Assembly (NCBI GenBank): GCA_963664625.1
Contig: OY761541.1
Span: 682,001-746,000, forward strand
Source: CBDCFV01 sp963664625
GTDB taxonomy: Bacteria > Chloroflexota > Dehalococcoidia > Lucifugimonadales > UBA3495
Reading direction: 5' to 3'
Length of the DNA stretch: 64,000 nt
The notes beneath the pieces were generated by a model. That model did no database searches, had not been told where the DNA came from, and saw only the letters and a program-made list of their open reading frames with translations. Position numbers and translations under genes: made by a program. This document shows, one piece after another, positions 1 through 8,166 of the stretch (the stretch's first letter is position 1; each line of letters starts with the position of its first letter).

Positions 1-104
1 AGTACCTCTATGTTCCGGCCCATAATATCCAGGTCCACTACTAATGCCGGGGTGTCCAACTCCTCTACCGGCGTGGCCGGGGGCTGAAAAATGGGCCTTT
101 CCAT
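1..104 (-). CDS. D-threonine aldolase / alanine-racemase-fold enzyme, N-terminal fragment
   Basis: Only the first 34 codons are inside the window; the gene runs off the left edge. The start is ATG at 104, preceded by an AAGGAG Shine-Dalgarno six bases upstream. The peptide contains ELDTPALVVDLDIMGRNI, the hallmark opening of the D-threonine aldolase / D-serine dehydratase (DSD1-like) family of PLP enzymes with an alanine-racemase-type barrel. Family members cleave or deaminate D-amino or 3-hydroxy amino acids. The exact substrate cannot be told from this fragment, and the PLP lysine lies outside the window. Confidence 0.8.
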   Translation of the reverse strand, partial: MERPIFQPPATPVEELDTPALVVDLDIMGRNIEV

Positions 105-330
105 GGGCAACTCCTTACTTCATTGCAGGGAATAAGTGGTGCGATACGTCAATGCTGGTCTTCCGTATTTTCCACCATCGGACTATAACACGATACGGCC
201 AGTTAGTGGGAAAGACCCATAACGAACCAGCAGAAAGCCTGCCCAGTTCTTGACAATGGCGATGAATGAAGACTAACGTAAGCGGGCGCCTTTTACGTCG
301 CCCTGAATCCTGATTCTGCGAGAGTTTATT

Positions 331-564
331 TTGCCTGTAGAACCATCGGACAATAACGCCAAACACCGGTCGCGTCGGAGCTTCTTGTCAAAGATTGGCT
401 TGGGCGCGGTAGTAGCCGCCGTAGCTTCCCTTCCCATAGCCGGCCGCGGTGGTTCCACGGCGTCGGCCAACGGCGACGGTGTATCGGACTTTCCCGGTGA
501 GGACTCGATTTTCCATCCGGCCCAAGACCCGCGGCTGGACCCGCGCCGCAATCGGTCGTCCTAG
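331..564 (+). CDS. Small protein with twin-arginine (Tat) signal, possibly a remnant
   Basis: A 77-codon ORF with a TTG start. It has a twin-arginine motif (SRRSFLSKIG, about residues 14-23) followed by a hydrophobic Ala/Val stretch, so it looks like a Tat export signal. After the signal only about 35 residues remain (VSDFPGEDSIFHPAQDPRLD then basic residues) before the stop. It may be a genuine small exported protein or the 5' remnant of a longer Tat substrate. There is no strong Shine-Dalgarno before the TTG. It lies 150 bp upstream of the MmgE/PrpD gene on the same strand. The bases on either side (105-330 and 565-712) hold nothing else I can support. Confidence 0.45.
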   Translation: MPVEPSDNNAKHRSRRSFLSKIGLGAVVAAVASLPIAGRGGSTASANGDGVSDFPGEDSIFHPAQDPRLDPRRNRSS

Positions 565-712
565 CGTTCTTTCAACCCCACATCGCCAGCCCCGGGCATT
601 CATCCTCGGCCTTAGCTGAAGCCAGTCATCCGGCTTTGGTCGGGCGAGGTCTATCAACGCCCGGTTCGGTTGGCGTGTTCCTGCTGACACGGCCTCAGCC
701 AATGGAGGAGTC

Positions 713-2110
713 ATGGGTGTTACCGCCGATTTTGCTCGCTTTGTCCAAGACACCACGTTCTTCGACCTGCCCGCCGCGTCGGTGAGCCGGGCGAAGGACC
801 TGTTTCTCGACACCATAGGCGTCGCGCTGGTCGGCAGCGTCCAGACCACCGGACAGGCGGTGGTTGCCTACGCCCGTGAAGCGGGCGGCGCCCCCGAGGC
901 AACCGTCTGGTCTGGCGGACTTGCCACGTCGGCGTCTATGGCGGCCTTCACCAACGGCATCCTGGCCCACAACATGGACTTTGATGACTGGTTGCCCACC
1001 GGCGCAGGGTCGGAGAACTGGCCCAGGAACGGCGGCCATGCCAGCGGCATCCTGGTGCCCGTGGCGGTAGCGTTGGGGGAGAAGTTAGGGGCCTCCGGCA
1101 AGTCGATGATCGAAGCCTACGTGCTGGGCGTGGAGGTCTACACCAAAATAGCCGCCAACTGCCCCAACCTGAGAGGCCGCGGCTTTCACGGTATGCCGGT
1201 CTACGGTTCCCTGGGCGCGGCCGCCACTGCCGCCAAGCTGCTGGGGTTGAACGTCCACCAGATAGAAATGGCCTTCGGCATCGTGGCCTCCGGCGCCGGC
1301 GGGCTGTTCGCCAACGTGCGAGGCTACGATGCCAACGCCGTCCACTCCGGCAACGCCGCCCGTCTCGGGATCGAGGCGGCGATACTGGCGCGCGCCGGGT
1401 TCACCGGCAAAGAGGCCATCATCGAGTCTCCCATGGGCTTCTGCGACTCATTCCTTGGTCCCGGCGCGGCCAACTTTGACAACATGACCGCGACCTTGGG
1501 AAATCCCTTCTACATGGAAACCCCGGGGCCCGGCATAAAGCCATACCCGTGCGCTTGGCCGACGTTCTACGCCATTGACGGCGTTCTGGGATTGGTGCAG
1601 GAGCACAACCTTGCCTACGACAATATCCAGGAAGTCGTGATTTCAGTGTCGCCGTACCACTACAACGGCACCGAGAGCATGTACGTGCCTGAACCCGCCT
1701 CGGTCTACGAGTCCCGGTTCAGCACCAATTTCACCTGCGGCACGGTCATCTTGACCGGGAACCTTGGCGTGGACGATTTTTCCGAAGCCAAGCTGTCCGA
1801 CCCTCTCGTAAGGGAGGCCGTTGCCAAGATAAACTTGGTGGTCGACGAGAGCCGCGCGCACGAGGAGGGTGTGTTCTTTGCCCCGGTGACCATCAAGACC
1901 CGCGACGGCCGGGAACTGGACAACCGGGTTGACGTATGCAGGGGTCACCCCAGAAACCCCCTTTCATACGACGAACTTGTGGGCAAGTACCGTGACAACG
2001 CGCTGCGGGTCCTGCCGGAGGACCGGGTCGGCGCATCCGTCCAACTGATAAATCAATTGGACCAACTGGAGGATGCGAGGGATATTTCCCGTGCGGTTAC
2101 GGCTCCGTAG
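713..2110 (+). CDS. MmgE/PrpD family protein
   Basis: A 465-residue protein of the usual length for MmgE/PrpD (2-methylcitrate dehydratase PrpD, cis-aconitate decarboxylase and relatives; cofactor-free hydratases/decarboxylases of small polycarboxylates). The family opening is present: an early helix and then AKDLFLDTIGVALVGS. So are the HNMDFDDW segment around residue 85, the HSGNAARLGI helix around residue 205, and the C-terminal SYDELVGKYRDNA element. The ATG at 713 follows a GGAGGAG ribosome-binding site. Paralogues in oligotrophic bacteria often act on unknown substrates, so assignment to the methylcitrate cycle is not justified; no prpB or prpC is nearby. Confidence 0.85.
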   Translation: MGVTADFARFVQDTTFFDLPAASVSRAKDLFLDTIGVALVGSVQTTGQAVVAYAREAGGAPEATVWSGGLATSASMAAFTNGILAHNMDFDDWLPTGAGSENWPRNGGHASGILVPVAVALGEKLGASGKSMIEAYVLGVEVYTKIAANCPNLRGRGFHGMPVYGSLGAAATAAKLLGLNVHQIEMAFGIVASGAGGLFANVRGYDANAVHSGNAARLGIEAAILARAGFTGKEAIIESPMGFCDSFLGPGAANFDNMTATLGNPFYMETPGPGIKPYPCAWPTFYAIDGVLGLVQEHNLAYDNIQEVVISVSPYHYNGTESMYVPEPASVYESRFSTNFTCGTVILTGNLGVDDFSEAKLSDPLVREAVAKINLVVDESRAHEEGVFFAPVTIKTRDGRELDNRVDVCRGHPRNPLSYDELVGKYRDNALRVLPEDRVGASVQLINQLDQLEDARDISRAVTAP

Positions 2111-2181
2111 CAAGCTTAACGGCCCCTCAGTACAGACCATCCACCAACGGGAAGGCCGCCGCTACTGGCAGGGAATCTGAA

Positions 2182-3888
2182 TCAGCGCCGCCCGAACTGG
2201 CGCTCCATGTGGACCGAGCTGAAGTGGAGCATGGTCGGCCGACCGTGGGGGCAGGTATGGGGGTTGTCCGTAGCCTCCAACTGCTGCAATAACGCCGACA
2301 TCTCGGCCTCGGTCAACGGTTTGCCGGCCCTTATGGCGCTGTGGCAGGCGATGGACGCCGCCAGGACGTCCTCCTGCCGGCGCATCAACCCCTCGACGGT
2401 CACCATGTCCAGGACGTTCAACAACGCTTGGCCTGGCTCCTGGCCTGCAAGAATGCTGGGCACGGCCCTGACCAGATAACCGTCCGCGCCAAAAGGCTCC
2501 AGATCGAACCCGTAACGCGCCAGTTGATCGGTGTGCTGTTTCAACGTTTCCAACTGGGCCGGAGACAGGTCAACCATCACGGGGTCGAGCAACGCGTCAC
2601 CCGCCTGCACCGTCTCCGTTTGCCCCCGAAGCTTGTCGAACAGCACCCGTTCGTGGGCGGCGTGCTGGTCCACCAGGAACATGCCGTCAGGGCCCTCCGC
2701 GACTATGTAGGTCAGCTTCACTTGGCCCACTACCTTAAGCGGCGGCGCGGGCTGGCGGGGCGCCGCTGCGTCGGGCGGGCTGCCCAATGTCTCGCGCGGA
2801 TGCCCGTTGAAGGCTGTCCCATGAAAGAACGATGTGCTGGCCGCGGGCGGCGAAAAGCCCCCACCCGTCCCCCCACTTGGCATCTGCAACGGCGGCACCG
2901 GAGAATCGGCCACCAGTGTGGCCCGCACCGCCCGCTGCAACAACGAAAACACCTTTCCTTCCTGATGAAACCGGACTTCCCGCTTGGTGGGGTGGGTGTT
3001 TACGTCCACATCCTCGTAGGGCACGGCGATATGGATTGCCGCTATCGGATAGCGGCGTTCCGCCAGAAGCCCATGATAGGCCTCTTCCAACGCAAAGGAG
3101 AGCATCCGGCTTTGCACCCAGCGCCGGTTGACGAAAAAGGACATGTAGGTGCGGTTGGAGCGGTGCAAATTGGGGGCGCTGATGAACCCGTGAAGGACCC
3201 CGTCCAGCTCTTCAGCCGCCACCTCGAGCATCCCCTCGGCGATTTCCGCGCCGTAGACGGCCAGCAGTGCCTCACGGGGCTTGTTGTTGCCGGACGTTGA
3301 GAGCATCCGCTTTCCGTCGGCTTCCAATTGGAAAGCGACCGCCGGATAGGCCAGCGCGTAGCGGCCAACCAGTTCCTGGATGCGGGAGGTCTCAGCCGAC
3401 TTGGAGCGCAGGAACTTGCGGCGGACCGGCAGGTTCCCAAACAGGTCCGACACGTCGAGCGTCGTTCCCACCGGACACCCTTGGCTTCCGTTGGCCGCCC
3501 TTTCACCCCATTGGAACTCCACCCTGCGGCCGGACTCTGCTTGGGCCACCCTTGTAGTGACGACCACCCGCGAGACGGCCGCGATGCTGGGAAGGGCCTC
3601 TCCTCGGAATCCGAGGGTAGCAATGGCGTCCAGTTGTTCTTGGGACTGGAGCTTGCTGGTGGCGTGGCGGCAAAAAGCGGTCTCGATTTCCGAGGAGGCG
3701 ATGCCTTCCCCGTCGTCGGTCACCCGCAGCAACTCGACACCGCCGCCCTTGACTTGGACGGAAATTCGGGAAGCGCCGGCATCCAAGGAATTCTCGACCA
3801 GTTCCTTGACCGCCGACGCGGGGCGCTCAATGACCTCTCCGGCCGCAATCTTGCTGGCCAACTCCGGGGGAAGCACCTTGATGGGCAT
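2182..3888 (-). CDS. mutL: DNA mismatch repair protein MutL
   Basis: The 568-residue protein has the GHKL ATPase N-terminus: catalytic-Glu helix KELVENSLDAG (about residues 28-38), DDGEGI (58-63), ATSKL and GFRGEAL. The C-terminal dimerisation/endonuclease region has DQHAAHERVLFDK around residue 405 (the last Glu of the usual DQHAx2Ex4E is Asp here), ACHSAIRAG, CPHGRP, and the closing FGRR. This resembles the nicking MutL found in bacteria without MutH. It sits 9 bp downstream of the HAD-like gene, in the same direction, with mutS further upstream on the same strand. MutL couples mismatch recognition by MutS to strand incision. Confidence 0.97.
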   Translation of the reverse strand: MPIKVLPPELASKIAAGEVIERPASAVKELVENSLDAGASRISVQVKGGGVELLRVTDDGEGIASSEIETAFCRHATSKLQSQEQLDAIATLGFRGEALPSIAAVSRVVVTTRVAQAESGRRVEFQWGERAANGSQGCPVGTTLDVSDLFGNLPVRRKFLRSKSAETSRIQELVGRYALAYPAVAFQLEADGKRMLSTSGNNKPREALLAVYGAEIAEGMLEVAAEELDGVLHGFISAPNLHRSNRTYMSFFVNRRWVQSRMLSFALEEAYHGLLAERRYPIAAIHIAVPYEDVDVNTHPTKREVRFHQEGKVFSLLQRAVRATLVADSPVPPLQMPSGGTGGGFSPPAASTSFFHGTAFNGHPRETLGSPPDAAAPRQPAPPLKVVGQVKLTYIVAEGPDGMFLVDQHAAHERVLFDKLRGQTETVQAGDALLDPVMVDLSPAQLETLKQHTDQLARYGFDLEPFGADGYLVRAVPSILAGQEPGQALLNVLDMVTVEGLMRRQEDVLAASIACHSAIRAGKPLTEAEMSALLQQLEATDNPHTCPHGRPTMLHFSSVHMERQFGRR

Positions 3889-3897
3889 GGCAACGCC

Positions 3898-4341
3898 CTA
3901 AAAGAGAGGTACGGTTGAACCCTTTACCCGGTACTGGCGGTCCTCGGAACCACCTGTGGTCAGGACCTCGCAAATAATCCGGTAAATACGGTCCATTTCC
4001 TGGTCAACGCTTCGCTTGAAGAAGTAGGGCGGCACCCATACCCCGCTGAAGGCCGCCACGACTTCAGGGTAGTCGTCGATAACGAAATCAGGCTCGAATG
4101 GGACCCCCAACTCGCTCAAGCGCTCATGGAAGTGGTGGGTAGGCTTTTCGTAGACACCCCTTATCAAAGGCTCCAGATTATGCTTGCGCACAACCTCCCA
4201 ACGCTCTCCCATTCCGGACCAGATGTAAATTTCGTGGCCGTCGTCGTTCAACTTCTGGAACGTCTCGATGGTCCCGGGCCTCAGGCTGTCGTCCAACCCG
4301 AGGATGGTGTAGTCCACGTCGAAGAAAATCTTCATTGGCAA
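3898..4341 (-). CDS. HAD-like hydrolase
   Basis: A 147-residue, single-domain HAD-fold protein. Motif I is DVDYT at residues 8-12 (the DxDxT nucleophile pair), motif II is the Ser in IYIWSGMG (around residue 40), and motif IV is FVIDDYPE around residue 88. It has no large cap domain. The substrate is unknown; short proteins of this kind are usually called HAD-family phosphatases. It is the first gene of a likely two-gene unit with mutL. A perfect TATAAT -10 box lies about 50 bp upstream. ATG at 4335 (two codons in) is an alternative start. Confidence 0.75.
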   Translation of the reverse strand: MPMKIFFDVDYTILGLDDSLRPGTIETFQKLNDDGHEIYIWSGMGERWEVVRKHNLEPLIRGVYEKPTHHFHERLSELGVPFEPDFVIDDYPEVVAAFSGVWVPPYFFKRSVDQEMDRIYRIICEVLTTGGSEDRQYRVKGSTVPLF

Positions 4342-4389
4342 CGATTACCGGCTCTTTCTGTCAACCAAGACACCAATTTTAGAGACGTG

Positions 4390-4395
4390 ATTATA
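4390..4395 (-). promoter_or_regulatory. Candidate -10 box for the HAD-mutL unit
   Basis: On the minus strand the hexamer is exactly TATAAT, placed about 50 bp before the HAD-like start. The matching -35 region (TGTATT at 17 bp spacing) is poor, so this is a one-box prediction. Confidence 0.4.
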
Positions 4396-4458
4396 TCGCA
4401 AATGGCATGGGGAATACAGTGCGCCATTGGTCGACCAAGACCTTAGCCCGATAGAAGC

Positions 4459-4812
4459 CTAGCCCGCAAGAGCGGCTTCGACGGCCTTGACCGTCGCGCC
4501 CACCAGTAACTTTCCTTCCATGCGGACGAGGGGCCGCCTTACCAACCTTGGTTCTTTCAGCATCAGGGCAAGTATCTCTTCGTCCGTCAATTCTTGGCCC
4601 GCAAGGCCCATATTTTTCAACGCGGGGCTGCGGCGGGCGAACATTTCCGAGAGCGGCGTGTCGCCGGCCAGTTCCTTCAGCTCGGCCTCGGTGAACGGCT
4701 CCTTGAAGTAGTCCCGCTCTACCAATTCAAAGTCGTTTTGCAAGAGCAACGCTCTTACTTTGCGGCAGGAAGATCAACGCGGCCACCAGTACAGCGTGGC
4801 TTGTTTGCTCAT
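4459..4812 (-). CDS. ArsC/Spx-like thioredoxin-fold selenoprotein (UxxC)
   Basis: Read from ATG at 4812, the frame gives MSKQATLYWWPR, then UGA (4774-4776), then SSCRKVRALLLQND and continues to a stop at 4459, for 117 residues. That is the normal length of the ArsC/Spx/YffB family. The family motif is LYxxPxCSxCRK; here UGA sits exactly at the first Cys, giving Sec13-Ser-Ser-Cys16. A GGAGGG ribosome-binding site lies 3 bases before the ATG. The rest matches the family: VERDYFKEPFTEAELKEL, SEMFARRSPALKN, and LVRRPLVRMEGKLLVGA. A stem-loop that fits the bacterial SECIS rules follows the UGA. Without recoding, only a 96-residue fragment from a TTG would be called, which loses the first strand and the redox motif. 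Arsenate reduction is not implied; a thiol/selenol redox role is the inference. It lies 74 bp downstream of mutS. Confidence 0.87.
4740..4776 (-). promoter_or_regulatory. Bacterial SECIS-like element of the ArsC/Spx-like gene
   Basis: After the UGA at 4776-4774 come 15 bases and then a stem GTAAGAGC (4758-4751), loop GTT (4750-4748) and stem GCTCTTGC (4747-4740). This is eight pairs with one G-U. The apical loop begins 23 nt after the UGA and its first base is G. Published rules for bacterial SECIS elements ask for a small apical loop with a G in the first two positions, 16-37 nt after the UGA; all are met. Confidence 0.8.
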
Positions 4813-4886
4813 GGTCCCTCCAATTCAAGGGCGGTTTCAGCCCAAGGTCTGCTGCCTATTTTACTATCCACCCGACGCAGAAGACC

Positions 4887-7745
4887 TCAGGAAGAGCCGG
4901 TGAGTTCCCGCGCTTTTCGTTGCAGTTCGTACAGGCAGTTGATGGCTTCCAAGGGCGTCAGGTTCGGTATGTCCAGCGCCTTCACTTCGTCGGCCACAGC
5001 CCGGGCCGGATCGAACAGGGGCATCTGGAGGTCCGCCGCTTTAGGACTTCGCCGTCTGCCGGACTTGCGCTTGGAATTTTGGGTGTCCTCCAAGTCTGCC
5101 AGCACTTCCCAGGCACGGTTTACCACCCCTTGGGGCAGTCCGGCCAACCGGGCCACGTGCACGCCGTAGCTCTTGTCCGCGCCGCCGGGGACAATCCGGT
5201 GCAGGAACACAACGTCGCCGTCCTCTTCCGTCACGGCGACGGTGAAGTTGCGCACTCCCGGCAGAGTGCCCGCCAGTTCGGTCAACTCGTGGTAGTGAGT
5301 GGCGAACAAGGTCTTGCATCCCAAGCGTTGGTCGTTGTGCAGGTGTTCTATGACGGACCGCGCTATGGACAATCCGTCATAGGTGCTGGTGCCCCGGCCA
5401 ATCTCGTCCAGGACGACCAGCGACCGCGGAGTGGCTTGGTTCAGTATGGCCGCCGTTTCCACCATTTCCACCATGAAAGTGGACTGGCCGGTGGTCAGGT
5501 CGTCCTGCAGGCCAACCCTGGTAAAGATACGGTCCACCAACCCTATAGTCGCCTCGGAGGCAGGCACGTAACTCCCTACCTGGGCCATCAAGACAATGAT
5601 TGCGGCTTGGCGTATGAACGTCGACTTTCCGGCCATATTGGGGCCGGTCAAAAGGACTATCCGGGCATCGTCGTTGGACAGGTAAAGGTCGTTGGGCACG
5701 TAAGTCCCCCGGTCCAGCAGCCGTTCCAATGCCGGATGACGTCCGTTTTTGATTGAAATTACCCGCCCGTGGTCAAGCTTAGGCCGTAAATAGCCGTTCG
5801 CTGACGCCGTTTCGGCCAAGCTTACGAACACGTCCACCATTGCGACGGCCCCGGCCAACCTTGAGATTACCTCGCCCGACTCGCTGATCTGTTCACAGAC
5901 TTGCCGGAACAGGGAGCGCTCCATCTCCTCTATCCGCTCCTTGGCGTTCAGCACCAAGGACTCGTACTCCTTGATTTCGGGAGTTATGTAACGCTCCGAG
6001 TTGACCAATGTCTGGCGCCGGATGTAGTTGTCGGGCACTTGGGATTGGTTGGACTTGCTGACCTCGATGTAGTAGCCGAAGACTTGGTTGTAACCTATCT
6101 TCAACCCCCGCAGGCCGGTACGCTCGCGTTCCGTCTGTTCCAATCCCGCAATGAAGCTCCTGGCGTTCTGAGAATCGTGTTTCAACGCGTCAAGTTCGGG
6201 CGAGAAGCCTTCACGGATGACGTTGCCCTCCCCAGGGTTGCCTACCGGCTCAGGGGCGATAGACCGATCAATAAGCTCGCAGATTTCGGGAAGAGGGGTC
6301 AGTTGCCGGCACAGCCATGCCATTCCCTCCCTTTCATCCAACCCATTATTCCCAACCAATTCATCGCTCCCGCCACCCGACTTGTCACCACCGCCATCAA
6401 GCTCGTCATTCCCATCATCCAGTTCGTCATTCCCACTGTCCAACTCGTCATTCCCGCGAAGGCGGGAATCCACATCCGGGGGTTTGGTTCCCCGCCCATG
6501 CCCTCGGCCCCCGCCTTCGCGGGGGAGACGATGGGTTCGCGAGGAAGACGGTGGAAATGAGGAAGAGTCTGCCTCCGGCTCTACCGAGGCGGATATGTCC
6601 CTGCTGAGTTGCTCCAAAAGTTCGGGAACGGCGTCCAGACCGGCCTTCAGGGCAATCAACTCCCTCGGGGCCACTACCCCCGCCTTGATCTTGCCCAGGA
6701 TGCGCTCCAGGTCCGGCACCTTCGATAAAGCCGAACCGGCGCCCGCACGGCGAAACGCGTCGTTGAAAAAGTAGCTCACCGCGTCCAGCCGCCGCTCCAA
6801 CTCCTCCAAGTCCAGCAACGGCTGGCCCAGCCAACGCCGCAGCAGGCGTCCGCCCATGGGCGTTCTGGTCTGGTCCAGAGTGGCGAGAAGTGAATGTTCC
6901 CTTCTATCGTTCCGTCCCGCGGTGAACAACTCCAGGTTGCGCCGGGTGTTGACATCCAGGTCCATGAAGCCGGCCGTGGAATAAACGCCCAGGTTCAACA
7001 GGTGAAGCTTGCCGGTCCTCCGGGTATCCCGCAGGTAAAGTAATATGGCTCCCGCCGCCCGCACTGCCAAGGGCAGGTGTTCGCACCCGAAGGACTCCAG
7101 GGACAGAATGCCGTAGTGGTCCAGCAAGGCTCTCCGAGCCGTCTCAAGCTCGAAGTAAGTGTAGTCCACTTCTGTGGGAAACTGCCCCGCGTGATCGGGA
7201 AATCCCTCATCCGAATCGGGCGCATCCGTTTCAGGAGACAAGACCTCAGACGGCGATATGCGTTCCAATTCCAGCGGTAATTGCGACCTGTCCAGTTGGG
7301 CGGCGGCGAACTCTCCGGTGGTTACGTCAGCGTAGGCGAACCCGGCGGAGTCTCCTTCCAGGACCACGGCGGCCAAGTAGTTGTTGACCTTCTGGTCGAG
7401 AAGGGAGCTTTCCAGCACCGTGCCGGGCGTCACAACCCGGACAACATCCCTCTCCACAAGTCCCTTTGACGAGTCCGGGACGGACAGTTGCTCGCAGATG
7501 GCGACCTTGTGCCCGCGTTTCACCAGCTTGGCCAAGTAGCTTTCGACCGCATGGGCCGGGACGCCGGCCATTGGAACCTTCACGTTCTTCCCCATGCTCC
7601 GGGAGGTCAGGGTAATTTCCAGTTCCTTCGAGGCGACGCGAGCGTCGTCGTCGAAAGTCTCGTAAAAATCGCCCATGCGGAAGAGGAGGATGGCGTCAGG
7701 AAAGGAGTGCTTGACCTTGAGGTACTGGCGGCGTATTGGAGTCAC
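4887..7745 (-). CDS. mutS: DNA mismatch repair protein MutS with a repeat-derived insertion
   Basis: A 952-residue MutS, about 80-100 longer than typical. The N-terminal mismatch-binding motif FRMGDFYETF is near residue 22-31. The ATPase has TGPNMAGKSTF around residue 700, then the signature LVVLDEIGRGTSTYDG and ATHYHELT. The start is GTG at 7745. Between about residues 386 and 472, in the lever region after LKAGLDAVPELLEQL, it carries a low-complexity segment with three 7-residue GNDELDx repeats and palindrome-encoded DSRLRGND. Normal MutS sequence resumes at WLCRQLTPLPEICELI. All conserved motifs are intact, so the protein is probably functional. MutS recognises mismatches and recruits MutL. 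Confidence 0.96.
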   Translation of the reverse strand: MTPIRRQYLKVKHSFPDAILLFRMGDFYETFDDDARVASKELEITLTSRSMGKNVKVPMAGVPAHAVESYLAKLVKRGHKVAICEQLSVPDSSKGLVERDVVRVVTPGTVLESSLLDQKVNNYLAAVVLEGDSAGFAYADVTTGEFAAAQLDRSQLPLELERISPSEVLSPETDAPDSDEGFPDHAGQFPTEVDYTYFELETARRALLDHYGILSLESFGCEHLPLAVRAAGAILLYLRDTRRTGKLHLLNLGVYSTAGFMDLDVNTRRNLELFTAGRNDRREHSLLATLDQTRTPMGGRLLRRWLGQPLLDLEELERRLDAVSYFFNDAFRRAGAGSALSKVPDLERILGKIKAGVVAPRELIALKAGLDAVPELLEQLSRDISASVEPEADSSSFPPSSSRTHRLPREGGGRGHGRGTKPPDVDSRLRGNDELDSGNDELDDGNDELDGGGDKSGGGSDELVGNNGLDEREGMAWLCRQLTPLPEICELIDRSIAPEPVGNPGEGNVIREGFSPELDALKHDSQNARSFIAGLEQTERERTGLRGLKIGYNQVFGYYIEVSKSNQSQVPDNYIRRQTLVNSERYITPEIKEYESLVLNAKERIEEMERSLFRQVCEQISESGEVISRLAGAVAMVDVFVSLAETASANGYLRPKLDHGRVISIKNGRHPALERLLDRGTYVPNDLYLSNDDARIVLLTGPNMAGKSTFIRQAAIIVLMAQVGSYVPASEATIGLVDRIFTRVGLQDDLTTGQSTFMVEMVETAAILNQATPRSLVVLDEIGRGTSTYDGLSIARSVIEHLHNDQRLGCKTLFATHYHELTELAGTLPGVRNFTVAVTEEDGDVVFLHRIVPGGADKSYGVHVARLAGLPQGVVNRAWEVLADLEDTQNSKRKSGRRRSPKAADLQMPLFDPARAVADEVKALDIPNLTPLEAINCLYELQRKARELTGSS
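6335..6590 (-). repeat. Palindromic and tandem repeats inserted in mutS
   Basis: The segment contains the palindrome ATTCCCGCGAAGGCGGGAAT (6450-6469), a second palindrome CCCCCGCCTTCGCGGGGG (6508-6525), and three 21-bp tandem units (about 6390-6452) that encode GNDELDx. The same palindromes occur outside genes at 22231, 32981, 56318 and 57840. The whole block is a multiple of three with no stop in the mutS frame. Confidence 0.8.
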
Positions 7746-8166
7746 AATCCATCCATATCCAATGTGTTAAGACACCTATTTTACCCCAAGTTGGGACGCT
7801 ATGATGCTTTGCTCGCAGTTGATATGAGACATCGTATCGTTAGGGGGCGCGTCCCACGGCTGGCTCGGGAGCGCGCCCCGGCCGGGATGGCGTCGTGATG
7901 GACGCATAACTTTCACCACTTCAGGCGCGTGGTCATGATGCGCCAGGGCGCGTTGTCGTGATACAGCGGCAATGTACATTGACATCCCGGTGATTTGCGT
8001 GTACATTGCGCGCTTATGATACATTGTCTCATAAATAGAACCGACAAGGGCCTCTGCCTTTCTTGGTATTGAGACTCGTGCCAAAACCCCCTGTGCATAG
8101 CTTGGCATTTTGATAGCGCCATCTTTCCCATTCTGGAATTCCGCCAGACGTCAACGGAGTGTATAC
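7746..8166. other. Divergent intergenic region between mutS and the giant gene
   Basis: 421 bp without a supportable gene. It holds the promoter at 7979-8007. TGTACATT occurs twice (near 7973 and 8000) around that promoter, which could be an operator pair, but this is only a sequence observation. Confidence 0.5.
7979..8007 (+). promoter_or_regulatory. Candidate sigma-70 promoter of the giant surface-protein gene
   Basis: TTGACA at 7979-7984, a 17-bp spacer, and TACATT at 8002-8007 (4 of 6 with TATAAT). It would give a leader of about 150 nt before the GTG at 8167. Confidence 0.5.

Noticed and set aside
2341..3300. A 319-codon plus-strand frame opposite mutL
   Set aside because: mutL explains the codon bias and conserved motifs here; the antisense frame has none.
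4774..4776. UGA in the ArsC-like gene as a nonsense mutation or UGA-as-Gly/Trp code
   Set aside because: It falls exactly on the redox Cys, is followed by a SECIS-like stem-loop, and other genes here end at UGA.
6390..6470. CRISPR array from the spaced repeats in mutS
   Set aside because: The units are 21-bp tandem coding repeats without spacers, and there are no cas genes.
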